Of a stretch of 64,000 bases of DNA, positions 24,202 through 37,084 are shown in pieces (position 1 is the stretch's first letter; each line of letters begins with the position of its first letter). Under the pieces are notes generated by a model. That model was not told where the DNA came from. It saw only the letters and a program-made list of their open reading frames with translations, and made no database searches. The stretch comes from Panopea generosa. Its lineage: Eukaryota; Mollusca; Bivalvia; Adapedonta; Hiatellidae. The translations under genes and the position numbers were made by a program. The stretch is taken from assembly GCA_029582155.1 (NCBI GenBank), contig CM055902.1, forward strand, positions 13,732,041-13,796,040. Direction: 5' to 3'.

Positions 24202-25489
24202 ATACCCATTCCAAGATGGTGGCCCATATTGTTATTTTAATATTTTTATGGTAAGTGATACACTGAATGCACTTTTTATTAGGTAGGAGGAATTATCTAG
24301 TTTACAATCATTTTATTCTATTTCTTTTCATAAACTCTTAGACCCTTCTGATACACTATGATATGACTAACAATAACTGGTCATATTCTATGTGAGTATG
24401 TGATATGTTTTAAAAAGATAAAAATATTTTTACGACATTTGACGGACCGTATTTGTACATGACCTTTTGTATGGATAAAGTTTTAAATATAAAGTCTCTT
24501 ATAATTTTAAAACGATTGACATGATATGGTTTATTCATGGTATGTACATCGGTATTAGTGTATGTTTGTATATTATGCAGAGACAGAAATAAAAGAAAAT
24601 AATATATTATATAATTATATATTGTAATACTTTTTGTTCTTGAATGTGTTCATGCTGCTTCGGGGACTGTTTCATTTGGCTGCTGCGATCTTTGTGGGTA
24701 TAAAATCTTCATGTTCTTTTGTAAAATAACTGCAAAAAAACAATAAATAAATACACGCATAACCTTGTAAAAATGTTGCATAACCTTCTACAAATGTTGT
24801 CTATTTTAAAATGTATGTATTCATATGTATATACTTTTATTTCTATACCATTTTCAGATAGTTTCAGAAAATAGATAGTTTACTATATCGGGTAAACGAT
24901 CATGTATTGTGTTTCTGTCTAGTGTCATGGTGTGAAGACAGTCTATGAGCGAGGTAGTTGTAACTAGTTTATCCCTGAACCTGATATCTCCTGAATCAGT
25001 TTATTATCAACCACCTCCGCCCTCCACCAATGAAAACGCAGGGATTCTATGCCTGTCCAACAATTCATAGCAATTTAACGCTTACAAAACTGTGACGTCA
25101 TTCACACTTTTAGTTGAAGCAACTCACCATTCAACGTGCGCAATTGCGGCTTTCCAAACATTGCTATTGAACTGATCCTATCGGGAGCGCTGGGTCCGTT
25201 TTATAGACTATTGTTGCAATTGTTATAAGGTTTAGGATAGAAGTTTTGCTTCAGACCAAGGCGGTGACTATTGTGAAACCTCTCCTATATATGTGTATTT
25301 ATATTGTTATAATTCTAAATATTAATAATTATGGTTTTGTTGTGCTGTCTGCATTTCTATCTACAGTGTAACGTATTGGACTTATTATCTTATATATTGT
25401 TTACATTCCGCTAAGGAGATTTTGCCGCACAATTAAACATGTATTTTCATTATATCATGCATTTTCAATCATCATTCTAAACTATTGCC
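24202..25489. other. Intergenic tract without recognisable gene
   Basis: AT-rich sequence; no exon or repeat family recognised. Confidence 0.4.
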
Positions 25490-25690
25490 ACGCGTGGTCC
25501 AGTGGTAAAGCATCGGCCCAAGTATCGGTGAGTCATGAGTTCGATCCTCCGCCACGGCTATATGTGGTGTCTTTGATCAAGACAGTTTTTCCGCAGATGC
25601 TTATTACTGGTTCTATCCAGGAAGACATCGAGCATGCCTGTAGAAGTTGTAACATCTTGTTCGAAGTAAAATAAATAAGTTTAAACAAAG
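25490..25690 (+). mobile_element. tRNA-derived SINE, family S2
   Basis: Most complete S2 copy: GCGTGGTCCAGTGGTAAAGC (A box region), GAGTTCGATCCTCCGCC (B box), body GCTTATTACTGGTTCTATCC, and a short AAATAAATAAG end. Confidence 0.8.
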
Positions 25691-26108
25691 AATAAATTGC
25701 CAATAAATAACAGCCGTGTTATGTTTTAACAATCAAATTAAATAAAATGAAATTATAACATCTGTATAATTTGATAATCATTTTTATGGTGTTTTTATAG
25801 TTTGTTAAGGGTATTTTTTAATCTGTAATCAATTTGATTGTGTATTCTTCGTGTCTTTCTGTTATTTGATCTTCATTGCTATTGGTTATTTCATGAGGAT
25901 TTATTGAGCTTTTGTCATAAAACAGGCACTTCAAACAAGGCACATGATAAACTTTGATCATTGATACATGAATAGACATTATTATGTTTGAGGTTCTTAA
26001 GGAACATTGATTAACTTTTGAAAATGTACATTTCATATGTACCACAGAGCGGTCCCACATGGACCTCTGTGGCCTCTTCCTGGTGTACGCCCATTCCATC
26101 GCAAGAGC

Positions 26109-26116
26109 TATTTAAA
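26109..26116 (+). promoter_or_regulatory. TATA-like box of gene B
   Basis: TATTTAAA in the context GCTATTTAAATG, 81 bp before the ATG of gene B. It is a weaker match than in genes A and C but at the same distance. Confidence 0.55.
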
Positions 26117-26138
26117 TGAATCGAATTGCGTCCTTTAT

Positions 26139-26192
26139 TACAGAACGGAAAAGATACTTCGTTAAGGACTTTCCAAAGAAGACAAAACAATG
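26139..26192 (+). CDS. Gene B exon 1: 5'-UTR plus ATG only
   Basis: ATG at 26190-26192 in the good context AAAACAATGG, followed directly by the donor GTAACT. The 5' end is estimated from the TATA-like box. Confidence 0.6.
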
Positions 26193-29100
26193 GTAACTAT
26201 TTATCATAGTTTTCTTATTTTATGTATATTTTAAATAGCATTTGCATGGGAAAGAAATTATTGTCTAAAACACAAATCCGTTTTTATTCAGATGCATATA
26301 CTTTTATATTTGACAAAACAAAACATATATTCTAATTGCAATTTTAATATTTATCATTTATGAGTTAGAGTAGCCACAGTTGAAGTATACTAATATATGA
26401 TACAAAAATCTAATTAAATATTTACAAGTTGTATCTTAAGTGACCATGTTTAATAATTTATGAATTAACATTGTACAGTTTGGAAAATTACTGATGAAAT
26501 AATATTGTGCAGATTAGAAAATTACTTGTCTTGGATCTATGTTCTTTACGGACAGCACTGTAACAATAAAATATTGATATAAATTAATGGAAATATGTTG
26601 TGAAAAGATTTAGATTAAACATGAATGCGTTAAATCTTAGACATTGCTATCATCAGAAAAAGATGGGAAAAGCGTTGAATGTTAATCTAATATATCATTT
26701 CAATACAAATATATATTTTTATCATAACATTTTTTTTTTACATTTCTACACTTACTTACACCACTTTGCTCAATGGCAAATATATTTCACGATTTATATT
26801 TAATAATTCACTATATTTTACTTAAAAAACTAGTATATACATAGTCACCATTTCGTTTATAAAGCTCCCTTAATTTTACATATAATGAAAGGAAAAACTG
26901 ATTCGTTGAAAAAAAATTATGAAAATCTATTGTACGACTAACGCTCTATAAATAGAGGAGCATGACTTAACTCTAAGGTAAATCTATATGTATATACATA
27001 TCCAATATAATGACTTACTTCTAAAGAAAAGCTAAATTATATACGTATCTAATAGCATAACTTATCTCTAATGTAAAACTATATTTATATACGTATCTAA
27101 TAGCATGACTTACATCTAAAGAAAAGCTTTATGTATATACGTATCTAATAGCATGACTTACTTCTAAAGTAAAGCTATATGTAAATATGTATCTAAAGCA
27201 TGACTTACCTCTAAAGTAAAGCTATATTTATATACATATTTAATAGTATGAGTTACCTCTACTGTAAAGCTATATATATAGATATATACATATTAAATAA
27301 CATTACTTATCTTTAAAAGAAAAGCTTAATGTTTATACATATTTTATAATATGGCTAAGCGTCAATAATATTATAATATTAATAATAACTAAATTAAATA
27401 ATATATGTATACTTATCTCTAAAATAAAAACGTATATAAATATATGTTTAATTGTATGACTCAGCGATAAAAAACAAGCTGTATTTACTTTTTTAACAAT
27501 ATGGCTAGTCTCTTAAAAGATATATGTATATAAATATTTAAGAGTATGAATTAGCACAAAAAAGTAAAAGCTATATATCTTTATATATTTAATAATATGA
27601 CTGTAATATAAAAGCCAAAGATATTGATACTTAACATCAGATGTCTTTTCCGGTGAACTTAAACATGAATATTTAAAGTGTTGCTGAAAACAACAATTTA
27701 ACACCAAAAAATGTGTGATGTGAAATTTTAAAGACATGACTGGTTATTTTATCAAAGTTGGTGTTTAAAAAAAATAAATATGTTAATTGAAATGTAATGC
27801 TTACTGATAAATTATAATCACATTTTCGCGTATAGTTTGATTTTTTTGAACATTTAGCGTCAGTTAAGTGCCATCGAGGGCTAATATATGATCATTTAAC
27901 CCAACTCTTTCCTGGGATGCTGGAAGGTAAACTAGTACTCAAGCTCACACAACCCTCAAAATAAATGCTTACTTTTTCACTTGAAACAGTTATAAGAGAC
28001 GAATAATAATAAGATACGTTGTCTTGTATGAATCGTCACGGAGACTGTGACCGGGCGGGGTTTCGACCTCATGTCCCATGGATTATTATCACTATTCTAT
28101 ATGAAACATTCTCTAAAGAACAAAGCAGTATTATCTCGATGAAGAAATGGAAGTATAACTCATATGACCAGAAACATAATGGTAATATTATACAGAAATA
28201 ACTGCTTGTTACATCTATTGCAGATCTTCACATTACACTTTAAATGCATTATGATTTCTCGTTAAATGTAATTCTTCATTGATCAGTTAGTGACAACACT
28301 TGATTGACGATGAAGCTGACAAAGTTATTTCGCATTCAGACCATCTTGATGATACTTCAATAATAATAGCCAGTTCTTTGATCCAATACTTATACTAATC
28401 TTCCGCAAATGCAATTTCTGAAGAATTTTACAAAAGTGCATCTTGTGTAGCAACCTCAGTTCAACAATAATTCTTAGTGTAACAAGATCAGTTTCAACAT
28501 TGAAGAGAAAATAAACATTTAAATATAGGCTCTAAGACAAACATATGAAGCCTATTTATTTATTTTTTTTCTCTTTCAGATTCGATTAAGCCTGATTACG
28601 TTGATAATGATTGCGTTGTATTTCTTTATGACCTTGGAAGTACAGGGTATGTACAATATATATTCCTACTTGTTTTTAAAACATGTCTAATACTTTGGTT
28701 GTTCTTTGCTCTTCCAATTTAATTGACTATACAGAACAAGTCATACGTGCTGTGTAACAGTCGTACAAAGTCGTCCTGTACTTTTACTCGGTATTGTTTA
28801 TGTTAAGTATACCTTGGAATCATATTATTTAGTTTTACATAAGAACTGAGAAACGCTTAAGCTGGTGCTGTGTGGCGTTACGGCATGTTATGTTTCACTA
28901 AACCTGAGGAAACGATGTGGTTGTTGGTTTGATTTGGTTTGGTTGTGTTCTCCGCTCCCAATGGACCTTTTTTCATTGGTTAGCCAAACACCAGTCTAAC
29001 ACGTCCGTGATGTGTATTGAACGTAAAAAGTCGCCACATACTTTCTTAAATTATTATTTCTAAAGGGTATCTTTCGTGGCCAAGTGGTCAAAGGCGCCGT

Positions 29101-31980
29101 CTCAAGATCACTTACCTTTCACCGCTATGGTCGTAGGTTCGAGTCCCGCTCACTCCAATAACTGTATGCGAGAATGTTTGCCAGATTGTGGTTCTACTCA
29201 GATTCATTCTGAGGTTTTCCATTACCAATAAAACTGGATATGAAATATATAACCTGAAATGTGTTGAGAATGACGTTAAACTCCAATAACTGTATGTGAA
29301 AAAGTTTGCCAGATGGTGGTTCTACTCAGATTCATTCTGAGGTCTTCCATTACCAATAAAACTGGATATGTTATATGAACCTGAAATGTGTTTAGAATGA
29401 CGTTAAACGCCAATAAAAACGTCTGATTCGTTTGAATCATGGAGCTCATTCTGTACTGCCTGAGAATATTATACGACTTTAAAAGTGCCTATGGGCGCAA
29501 GGGTTGTTGCTTTTTTATCACCGCTCGTTTATCATATAAAGTAGAACTTCGTTGGCTCGATAACGGATGGCTTGAACACCACATATAGCTCGAACCATTT
29601 ATGGTTCTGGACTATTCTTATTTGGATGCATATACATGTTTGGTATGATGTTGAACAACATTTGGCTCAAACAACACTTATCTTGAACTTTTTAGCCATC
29701 GAACTGTACATTAACATCCATGCCTGTTATTTTGTATCTTTTGTTCTCGTTATGATCTACTAACGATTCATTATTCGGGTATTATGTGGTTATTTAACTT
29801 TATTTGACAGATAAGTAATTCATTATTATTCAAGATATGGCATATTAAATAGTTCAATTAAATTTGTTTTGTCTTCCTGAAGTAAGATAATAATTCAGTC
29901 AACATTCTGAATGTATCCAACACTTGTGTACGTCATAGAAATCGATTCTAACTGTCCTTGGTTTGCAATGAAAAAAACGTTAGCAAGATCAAATTCATGC
30001 AAGACAGAAAATAATGATATTATACAAAATGTTTAGTATTTTTTATACAATCAAGTACAGCTTTAGCTATGATACTATTTTACTCTAATACATCTGGTCA
30101 CTCAAGCACAAAACGCCTTAATATAACGATGACAAATAAATCACAATCTAGAAGTTCATGGAGATATTGACACTAGGGGCAGGGCTTGAACATGAGAGGC
30201 AAAGAAGATTACTTTTAGAATTACCGATACAAATTTGACACAAGTGTCATGACTTGAATATAATTGAGAGAACGGCACATTAAAATGCTTCAAATCAAAC
30301 CATTCTCTAGAGGTCGTCTGAAGCATGAGTTATAACACACCAGTCGATCGCACACCTGTTGATCAGAATTGCTCACATTTGCTCATATATTCTAAAATAC
30401 GTTAATACCAATCATAACAATTGTTTTAAGTTTACTAAAACAGTTACATTCATTTGCAGCTAATACAAACACAACTGACTCAGCTTCAGATGATTCTACA
30501 ACCACGGTTATAATGACAAACGGAACTAGTAACACGACAGGTAATTGATAAATATTCTATGATTCTGTTTCATTTTATGCATGTTTACTTCCACTTTCTT
30601 GGTTCTGTAGTTTTGTTATTATTTCTGAAATTGTTTGAGAAACCCTTATATTTATATTATTATCCTTCCACTCCATACTAGAATTCATATCTACTAATGA
30701 TCCAGCACCTTTTATCGGTATTATAGTACTAATTTTGTGTTCATTTGTTTAAGTTGATTAACGGAACAGCACATGCCGCCCTTTCTTTCTACTCCCGCGT
30801 CTGTTAGTTTAAACATATCAATGTCATAAAGTTCACCTTTGTGAAACAATTGCAAGCATGCGAACAATAAAAAAAAGTATTGAATTGGAACGATACAATT
30901 ATCTAAATGAGTTCCTCTCCTTATAGATTAATCACATAATACGAAGATGGCAAGTATGGGATATATGATTATAATTATATTATTTAGAAATAAGGAGTTA
31001 TTATTTTGTTTGTCGTCTGTTACAGTTATCGTCTCGCATACCAATTAATTTTGTATTGCTGTACATGTGAAATGGCTGTGCATGTAGCGAAATGTATTTC
31101 TAGTGTACTAATATTTCTGAAAGTATCTTGATTCCGTAGATATCCATACATTGTCAAAAAAATGCAGAAAAAAACATAGGGTTGGCCAGATTGCTTTTTC
31201 ACAATTTCGATGGTATGATGATACCCTTCTTTTTTTGACAATTCTGTTGTTGCAGCGTATTAATAGGTATCTTTAAAATGTTATATCGTCATCCAACAAC
31301 ATCCAGTGTTAGTCGAACTTATCATATCTCCTGATAGTTCCACTCTTCTCATCTGTAAAAAAGCGTGATCATTATAAACATTTAAACAAAAATATAGTAC
31401 CGTTCAATTAATAAAGCTGTAATTTCTCGCGCCCAATAATCTTGCTACCATTAAACTTAATTTATACAGTATATCATAACCGGTCGTATTAATCCCGGTA
31501 ACACTTTTATCGTTAAATGTATCCGAATCTAAAAAAGACCGTTCACGGATATACGTTAATTGGATACAAACGGCAATATTGAATATACGAGCTTTTTTTA
31601 ATGTTTTGATTTTGTTTGATGGGGTTTAACACATTTTAACACATTTCAGGTTATATATGACATTTCTAGTTTTATTGATGGAGAAAGACCTCACAGCTAA
31701 TCTAAGTAAAACCGACGTCCTTCCGCAAGTGATTGGCAAACACTATATGTCCATTGAAGGGTTACGAATGTAAAATAGTTAATCATATCCAGGAGTCACA
31801 TATACAAATAAAAATTATACACATATTTAAGGAATGTATTATTTGTACTACCGTGCTGCTTGTCAAAAAAAAAAATTATATATTTCAGATCCTGGTAGTT
31901 CTGCGGGCGTGGCTGGGGTGACTATTTCTGTTATGATAGGTGCCTTGGCAATTACATTGATGGAGACCTTTTGTGGTTAA
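26190..31980 (+). CDS. Gene B: 80-residue Thr/Ser/Asn-rich protein with signal peptide and anchor tail
   Basis: Exons 26190-26192 (ATG only), 28580-28646 (signal peptide), 30460-30540 and 31889-31980, joined in phases 0, 1 and 1. The signal peptide starts MIRLS like its paralogues and ends ...LEVQ. The middle exon gives 27 residues, mostly Thr, Ser, Asn and Asp, with three N-glycosylation sequons (NTT, NGT, NTT) and many possible O-glycosylation sites. The last exon starts DPGSSAG, near the DPDS of gene A, then a hydrophobic run. The mature peptide after signal and anchor removal would be only about 30 residues, comparable in layout to small GPI-anchored glycopeptides such as vertebrate CD52 (analogy, not homology). 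No CCP or EGF exon was found in its introns. A missed exon or a decaying gene remains possible. Confidence 0.65.
26960..27610. repeat. Minisatellite of about 49-bp units in gene B intron 1
   Basis: Roughly ten or more diverged copies of a unit containing GCATGACTTACTTCTAAAG, GCTATATG and TATACGTATCTAATA. Copies between 27050 and 27250 are the most alike; later ones degrade. Confidence 0.8.
27868..28085 (-). mobile_element. S5 SINE, reverse and interrupted
   Basis: Reverse complement gives GTGTGAGCTTGAGTACTAG and a CATCCCAGGAAAG stretch, and further on ATGAGGTCGAAACCCCGCCC with GGTCACAG, matching the body and B-box parts of the copy at 23845. AT-rich sequence interrupts it. Confidence 0.55.
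28580..28646 (+). CDS. Gene B exon 2: signal peptide
   Basis: 67 bp. With the exon 1 Met it reads MIRLSLITLIMIALYFF then MTLEVQ, a strongly hydrophobic signal sequence. Acceptor CTCTTTCAG, donor CAGG|GTATGT, phase 1. It shares the x-R-L-S start and exact length with gene A exon 2. Confidence 0.7.
29075..29412 (+). mobile_element. tRNA-derived SINE, family S1, with partial tandem second body
   Basis: Head TCGTGGCCAAGTGGTCAAAG and GTAGGTTCGAGTCCCGC, then a body with GGTTCTACTCAGATTCATTC, CATTACCAATAAAACTGG and AATGACGTTAAAC. The body is repeated once more (29279-29412) without the head. Best S1 copy in the window, in gene B intron 2. Confidence 0.8.
30460..30540 (+). CDS. Gene B exon 3: Thr/Ser/Asn-rich ectodomain
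   Basis: 27 codons, phase 1-1, residues ANTNTTDSASDDSTTT then VIMTNGTSNTT. Three N-X-T sequons and no cysteine. Acceptor CATTTGCAG, donor ACAG|GTAATT. It takes the position that cysteine-rich modules hold in genes A and C. Confidence 0.65.
31640..31740 (-). mobile_element. S1 SINE fragment
   Basis: On the minus strand: GGACGTCGGTTTTACTTAG, GAGGTCTTTCTCC and AACTAGAAATGTCATATATA, the S1 body. In gene B intron 3. Confidence 0.6.
31889..31980 (+). CDS. Gene B exon 4: C-terminal anchor tail and stop
   Basis: 30 residues starting DPGSSAGVAGV, then TISVMIGALAITLM and a short ETFCG end before TAA. The small residues Gly-Ser-Ser-Ala before the hydrophobic run are good GPI omega candidates. Homologous in position and start to the gene A tail. 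Confidence 0.75.
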
Positions 31981-32975
31981 TTTAAAGTGGACTTTTTCCA
32001 TTGCTTTTATATATTGACACTGACTTTGCTTTCAAAAACAAAAAACCCAAAAAACTAAATAAAAATAAATAGTAAAAGAAACATCAAGAATTTGAAGATT
32101 TAATGTATAAAGAAACACTGGAAGCAACGAGTCTAAATCAAGCATATGCCCATTTGGTAGAGATTTTATGGAATAATTGTGTTAGATATCCGCTTTTGTC
32201 TTTGCTTATTGGTTACATATTAGTTCCAGATTTGTAAAATAATCGCTTTATCAAATAACTAATATAAAATAAAACACATGATTGTACGTTCCGTTTACTA
32301 CTGAACGACCAACTACCTGTTTTATATGAACTCTTAATCATTTGGTTTTAGTTAAAATTTAGACGATTTGTTTTACTTTCAATATCTTTATCATATCTTA
32401 TCGCTAATGTTTACCATGTGACGTAATATCTAGATATATTATTTCTTTATAAAATATTATATATAAATTAGTAGATCACATCTGTGAGGATCTTGTTCGT
32501 TCGAAACCTAATAAAATATCTAGATATCTGGTGAGTATGCAGTTTAATGAGTATAATATTTATTCGACATCGTAGATTCTATCGTCCAATAGTAGAGGCT
32601 ACATTTCATGATGTAACGTTTACTGAATATGATGCCATTGAGTTCATTATAACCATGGGCAAGAGAGCTCCGTTAACATTGTTTGAAACTATCTGATAAT
32701 GTATGACAACATCCAAAACGACAAAGTTGTATAATAAGTTTTATATTCCTGTGAAAGCCGAATGAACATCGGTAAACGTTAGAAAATATGACAACTTCGA
32801 GACAATATGTATACACTATTTATTTATTAATTATAGTTGCTGTCCTATTTGTTGTTAAATGATGGATATATTGCAATTATTACACTTACTATATTTGTAT
32901 ATTTTTGGTTTAATAACGTTTAAATTTATTGAATTGATATAGTATTTCTGGAAATAAAGTTGGTATGTATCAAAC
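31981..32975 (+). other. Gene B 3'-UTR (inferred) with conserved block
   Basis: The block GTTTTATATTCCTG (32738-32751), followed by AAAGCCGAATGAACATC, is shared with genes A and C. An upstream ATATCTGGTGAGTATGCAG also resembles gene A near 13878-13897. AATAAA at 32953-32958 is the likely poly(A) signal. Confidence 0.6.
32953..32958 (+). terminator. Candidate poly(A) signal of gene B
   Basis: AATAAA in GGAAATAAAG, close to GGGAATAAAG of gene C. Confidence 0.55.
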
Positions 32976-33365
32976 ACTTTTGTGCTTTTTTATGTCTCAC
33001 TTAACCGAATAACTATTGTTAAATAAGGCAAACGTTGTTTCATTCTTATTTGAATAGTTCTATCGAAGGACTATATAATACTACTATTCGTTAAAACGAC
33101 GTGTTTCGATAGCCAGGCGATTTTTTTTATTTACACTGCCTCGTATTATGATTTTACTGCAGGTGAAAGAGCGAGGTATAAGCTTTCAAATGGCGAGTTT
33201 GCTACTGGCCGTTCCAAGGCGGCAATACCTGTTGTCACTATTGTATCATTTTACTGTATTTATTTTTACCATATACATTGATTAGTTAACGCTCATGTTG
33301 TGTCTTTGTTCTTTAAACGATATATCTCTGTCTGGACAAACAAATAGCACTGTGCTGTTAAAGGG

Positions 33366-33485
33366 TTTGAATTGGTTAAACATTTTAGTCGGTTGGCGTT
33401 CTGTGTTTGAATTGGTTAAACATTTTAGTCATTTGGCGTTCTGTGTTTGAATTGGTTAAATGTTTTAATAGTTTGGCGTTCTGTG
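33366..33485. repeat. Three exact-period 40-bp tandem repeats
   Basis: Each unit begins TTTGAATTGGTTAAA and ends TTGGCGTTCTGTG, at 33366, 33406 and 33446. The first two are nearly identical; the third carries several changes. Confidence 0.9.
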
Positions 33486-35552
33486 CTGACATCGAGTAAA
33501 CAGTTATTTAATGCATTATTCCGTGTTGCCCGTATTCTGGCCACACTAGCTCCATGTGAGTAATTGATCATGTTGAACTAGTTTGAAGATACTCCTTCAA
33601 GTACACCTTACAAATAAGCAGATAAATATTGACTCTAAGCCTGTTGTTCACGTCAATATAGCGAACAATGTACACCCTGATAATCATGTTATTAATGTGC
33701 AATCGGACCATAGTATGCGTTACATATATTTTGAGCTAGAATGCAAAATCTTTCAAACACACCTTAAATTGATACGCTAGTAAACCAAACACGAGTTAGG
33801 GGATATATTCTATGACGAGTTAAGAATAGCAATTCAAAAACATTTTGAGACGAACGTGATTCCATAGAAACTATAAGTGAACATTCATAGTTCATAACGG
33901 TTTATATCACAGTAAAGAGTTATTCAATAGCTATGCAATGCACGAATTTGTATCGCAATTGTGTTTACGATCCTTAAATTACACCAATATGAAATAACGT
34001 CAGTCATATACACTGGTCGTATTTTGTTATCCTAATGAATGAAATTTAAAGTTTGATATTAGGGTTTATTCGTACAGATGTATTAAAACGCATAGTAAAT
34101 ATACCTTGTAAAACTACATTTTCTGAATTTTGTTAATATACATGAGACGAATATAAGGTAGATTTTGTCGAACTGTTCTGCTGGTTTGAAGGTTTTTGCT
34201 ATATGTTTAAAGTACAAAATTATTCATTATTTTTATTTTTTTCCAATTGTATGTTAGTTTGTTATTTTTGTACAATGTCATGTGATGCGAGTGTGGAAAC
34301 TTTCCTCCTATTATTATGTTTTGTGTTTTGATATGATCGTGCTTCATGAAATATAACCAATCAATGATGCACACAGTCCCGCAAAGATATTAAGTTGGAT
34401 AGTTTATTGCATTATTGAAGTTTATGATAATCAAACATACGGACTTCGTGCCTTGTATTTCAAGTCTGTATTAATTCACACCAGGAAGAGTTGTCGTATA
34501 GATAGCCATGAAAGTAACTTCAATCTAAAAATGCAACAGGCACATGCATGTCTGTTAATTTCACACATCCAATCACGTTTCGATCAACCACAATCTAATA
34601 TTCTCATTAATATAATTAATTAAAGAAGTGTACTTTGTTTGGGCATCAGATTAATATCATTTTTATAAACGTTAAGAATGTGGACATATAATCCCAAGTT
34701 ATTACTTTCTTAAATTTAGGTTTTAGAAAGTTCAAACATTTTTCTTTTCACAAAACCAATTTGATCACACAAGTTGTTTTATAAGTATTAAAAGTATACT
34801 TGAAAATCCTTTCCAATACAGAAAAGAGATTTACTGTCTGCAAACATACGTTCACTGTAATAACATAATGCCATATTTGCATTATGAAGACGGACGTTTT
34901 CAATAATGTTCAACAACAGATTTTACGTTGAACATTAATGTTGGGAATGGAATACATTAATACATACATATCGTACACTACATGTATATATGTTACTGAT
35001 TAGTGATAATTGTATCGTTTTAAAGATAACGATAAAAGAAAACGGTTTCATTAACGAAAGCCGTAATGGCATAATGAATACCATGAGAAGTTATCATTTT
35101 ATCAGCAAACTAAACACATATACGAAACAATACTAGTTTATTTCAAGTACCCGTATGCATCGATCTCCAATTAAAACGTTATCCGACAGTTTGTTTAACA
35201 TAAATTTTGCCATAAAATTAAGTCAGTTCTAAACACTTTACAAGTTTCATGAGGTTTCATGAAGACTTATTAAGGATATATTTAACTTACATGTAACGCT
35301 ATAACGTTATTAATTGAATTAATTCATATAACCCATGATATCGAGTTGAGGATCGCGTATTAAATCGAGTCCGTAGGCCGAGGGCCAATACGAAAGTCAG
35401 AGGTCCGATATCAAGACTATTAATTTTTTAAGAATGACGTTTAATATATTTAACCATTTTTCAGCGTTCATGTGGTTATTTTTTTTTCAAAAGTTAATTT
35501 AGTATAAGTATATCACCAGTCAAGAGGCCTAAGACTTGTTCATTGTTAGACC
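33486..35552. other. Intergenic tract without recognisable gene
   Basis: No exon with plausible splice context or known domain. The 65-codon frame at 33583 has no support. Confidence 0.4.
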
Positions 35553-35877
35553 GTAGCGTGGTCTCGTGGTAGAGCGTCCGCCTCGCATGTGGAAGGTCGT
35601 GGGTTCAATCACCGGCCGGATCATATCAAATACTTTAAAAATGGTACTAGAAGCCACTTCGCTTGACGCTCAGCATTTAGAGGAGAGTTCTAGGTCTGGT
35701 CGGCCCGCGGTCAGTATAATGTGACTGGGTGGGGTATCATACCATGTGTCAGCGGCATTATACTCCAGTGTGACAGCGCTTAGAATACTGTCTCAAGTAA
35801 ACACCGTCGCGTTATGACTGACAAATTGTTGAAAGCGACGCTAAAGACCATACAACAACAACAACAACAACAACAAA
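35553..35877 (+). mobile_element. tRNA-derived SINE, family S3, full length with (CAA)n tail
   Basis: Head GTGGTCTCGTGGTAGAGCG, TCCGCCTCGC and GTGGGTTCAATCACCGG (A and B boxes), then a body with AGGTCTGGTCGGCCCGCGG, AATGTGACTGGGTGGGG and AAAGCGACGCTAAAG, ending in CAACAA repeats. A second copy at 58641 matches along its length. Confidence 0.85.
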
Positions 35878-36899
35878 TGTTCATTGTTGTCGAACGCGTC
35901 ACCATCTATTTCTTCCTTCTGTCTTCTGCTTGATAAGTACTCCGTGATAATTGTTACTTTCATGAATAAATATAAGTTACAGAATCAGTTGTCGCCCAAT
36001 TGTATCTTTATACGATTTGTTTAGATACTAAGTTTCTCGTTCTGAGCCTCGTGCATACTATATACTACGATTCTTTTGTGGGACTTATTAAATTTAAACA
36101 ATATTGCCATCGTTACCAAACACTGTCTGGAACACGATTCTTGAATTGGCAAAACCCAGTAAAACAGACACTAGTCTAGACAACACAGACTTATATCAGG
36201 AAAATAGTAATGTAAATATAAATCATTGTTTTAGCATTTAATATTGTTAAACCTCTAATGTATCTTAAGTTGTACCGATGGCACTGCATAGCCAATCACA
36301 AAAGATACGATTTTGTGCTAATGGCATTGTTGCAATTGTATACCAGAACTAACGAAATAAATACACATAAACGCCAACAGTTAAGAACACTCTTGTATTA
36401 TTGTATTTAAGTTTAATAAATTGCATATATGTGTATGTGTGCTGTTGTGGCGGCCACGTTATTTTTATTATTTTTTGGCGAGTTTATATTTTCATTAGAA
36501 CATGAATTACAGTTAACCGATGATATACAATAACTTTTTTACTCGCCAATGTTCTTAATTCAAAAGCATTTTAAAAAATGAAAGCTTTCGAGCGTACGTG
36601 ATTTATATCATTTACGAAACTCGCCTATCGTTCTAGCGTTGCTAGTCTTTTTAATACATTTAAATTTCATTTAAATAAGTTTGAATTGGAATGTTTCAAT
36701 GGATAAATGACAATAATTACAGGCTTCAAACGAATTCTTAACATGATAGTTATTATTACGTGTTGCGGTAATTAAATATATAAGTATCTTTCAAATTAGC
36801 AAACAGTACTTATAAAATTCACTAGATATATCACAAAAAGGTTAAAACTATTTAACAACAAAATAACAGTGATTATTTGTAGGGTGAGGGGGTAGGGTT

Positions 36900-36923
36900 G
36901 GGGGGGGGGGGGGGGGGGGGGGG
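36900..36923. repeat. 24-base G tract
   Basis: Uninterrupted G run flanked by further G-rich sequence. It could form G-quadruplexes and is a likely site of sequencing error. Confidence 0.9.
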
Positions 36924-37084
36924 TTGGGGACGCAATTATTTCAATATAATTCCTTGGTTGAAAATGTTCGATTTTCTAAAAATTAATTGAGATACAATGT
37001 GTCTGAGCAAAATCATAATTACCCATGTTAGAAATGTTATGATATTAATGTCGTTAATTTATGATTTTGTTTGTTTGACTGGTT

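Noticed and set aside
25818-26099. 93-codon minus-strand frame head-to-head with gene B
   Set aside because: No domain or paralogue; genes A and C have no such frame in front of their promoters.
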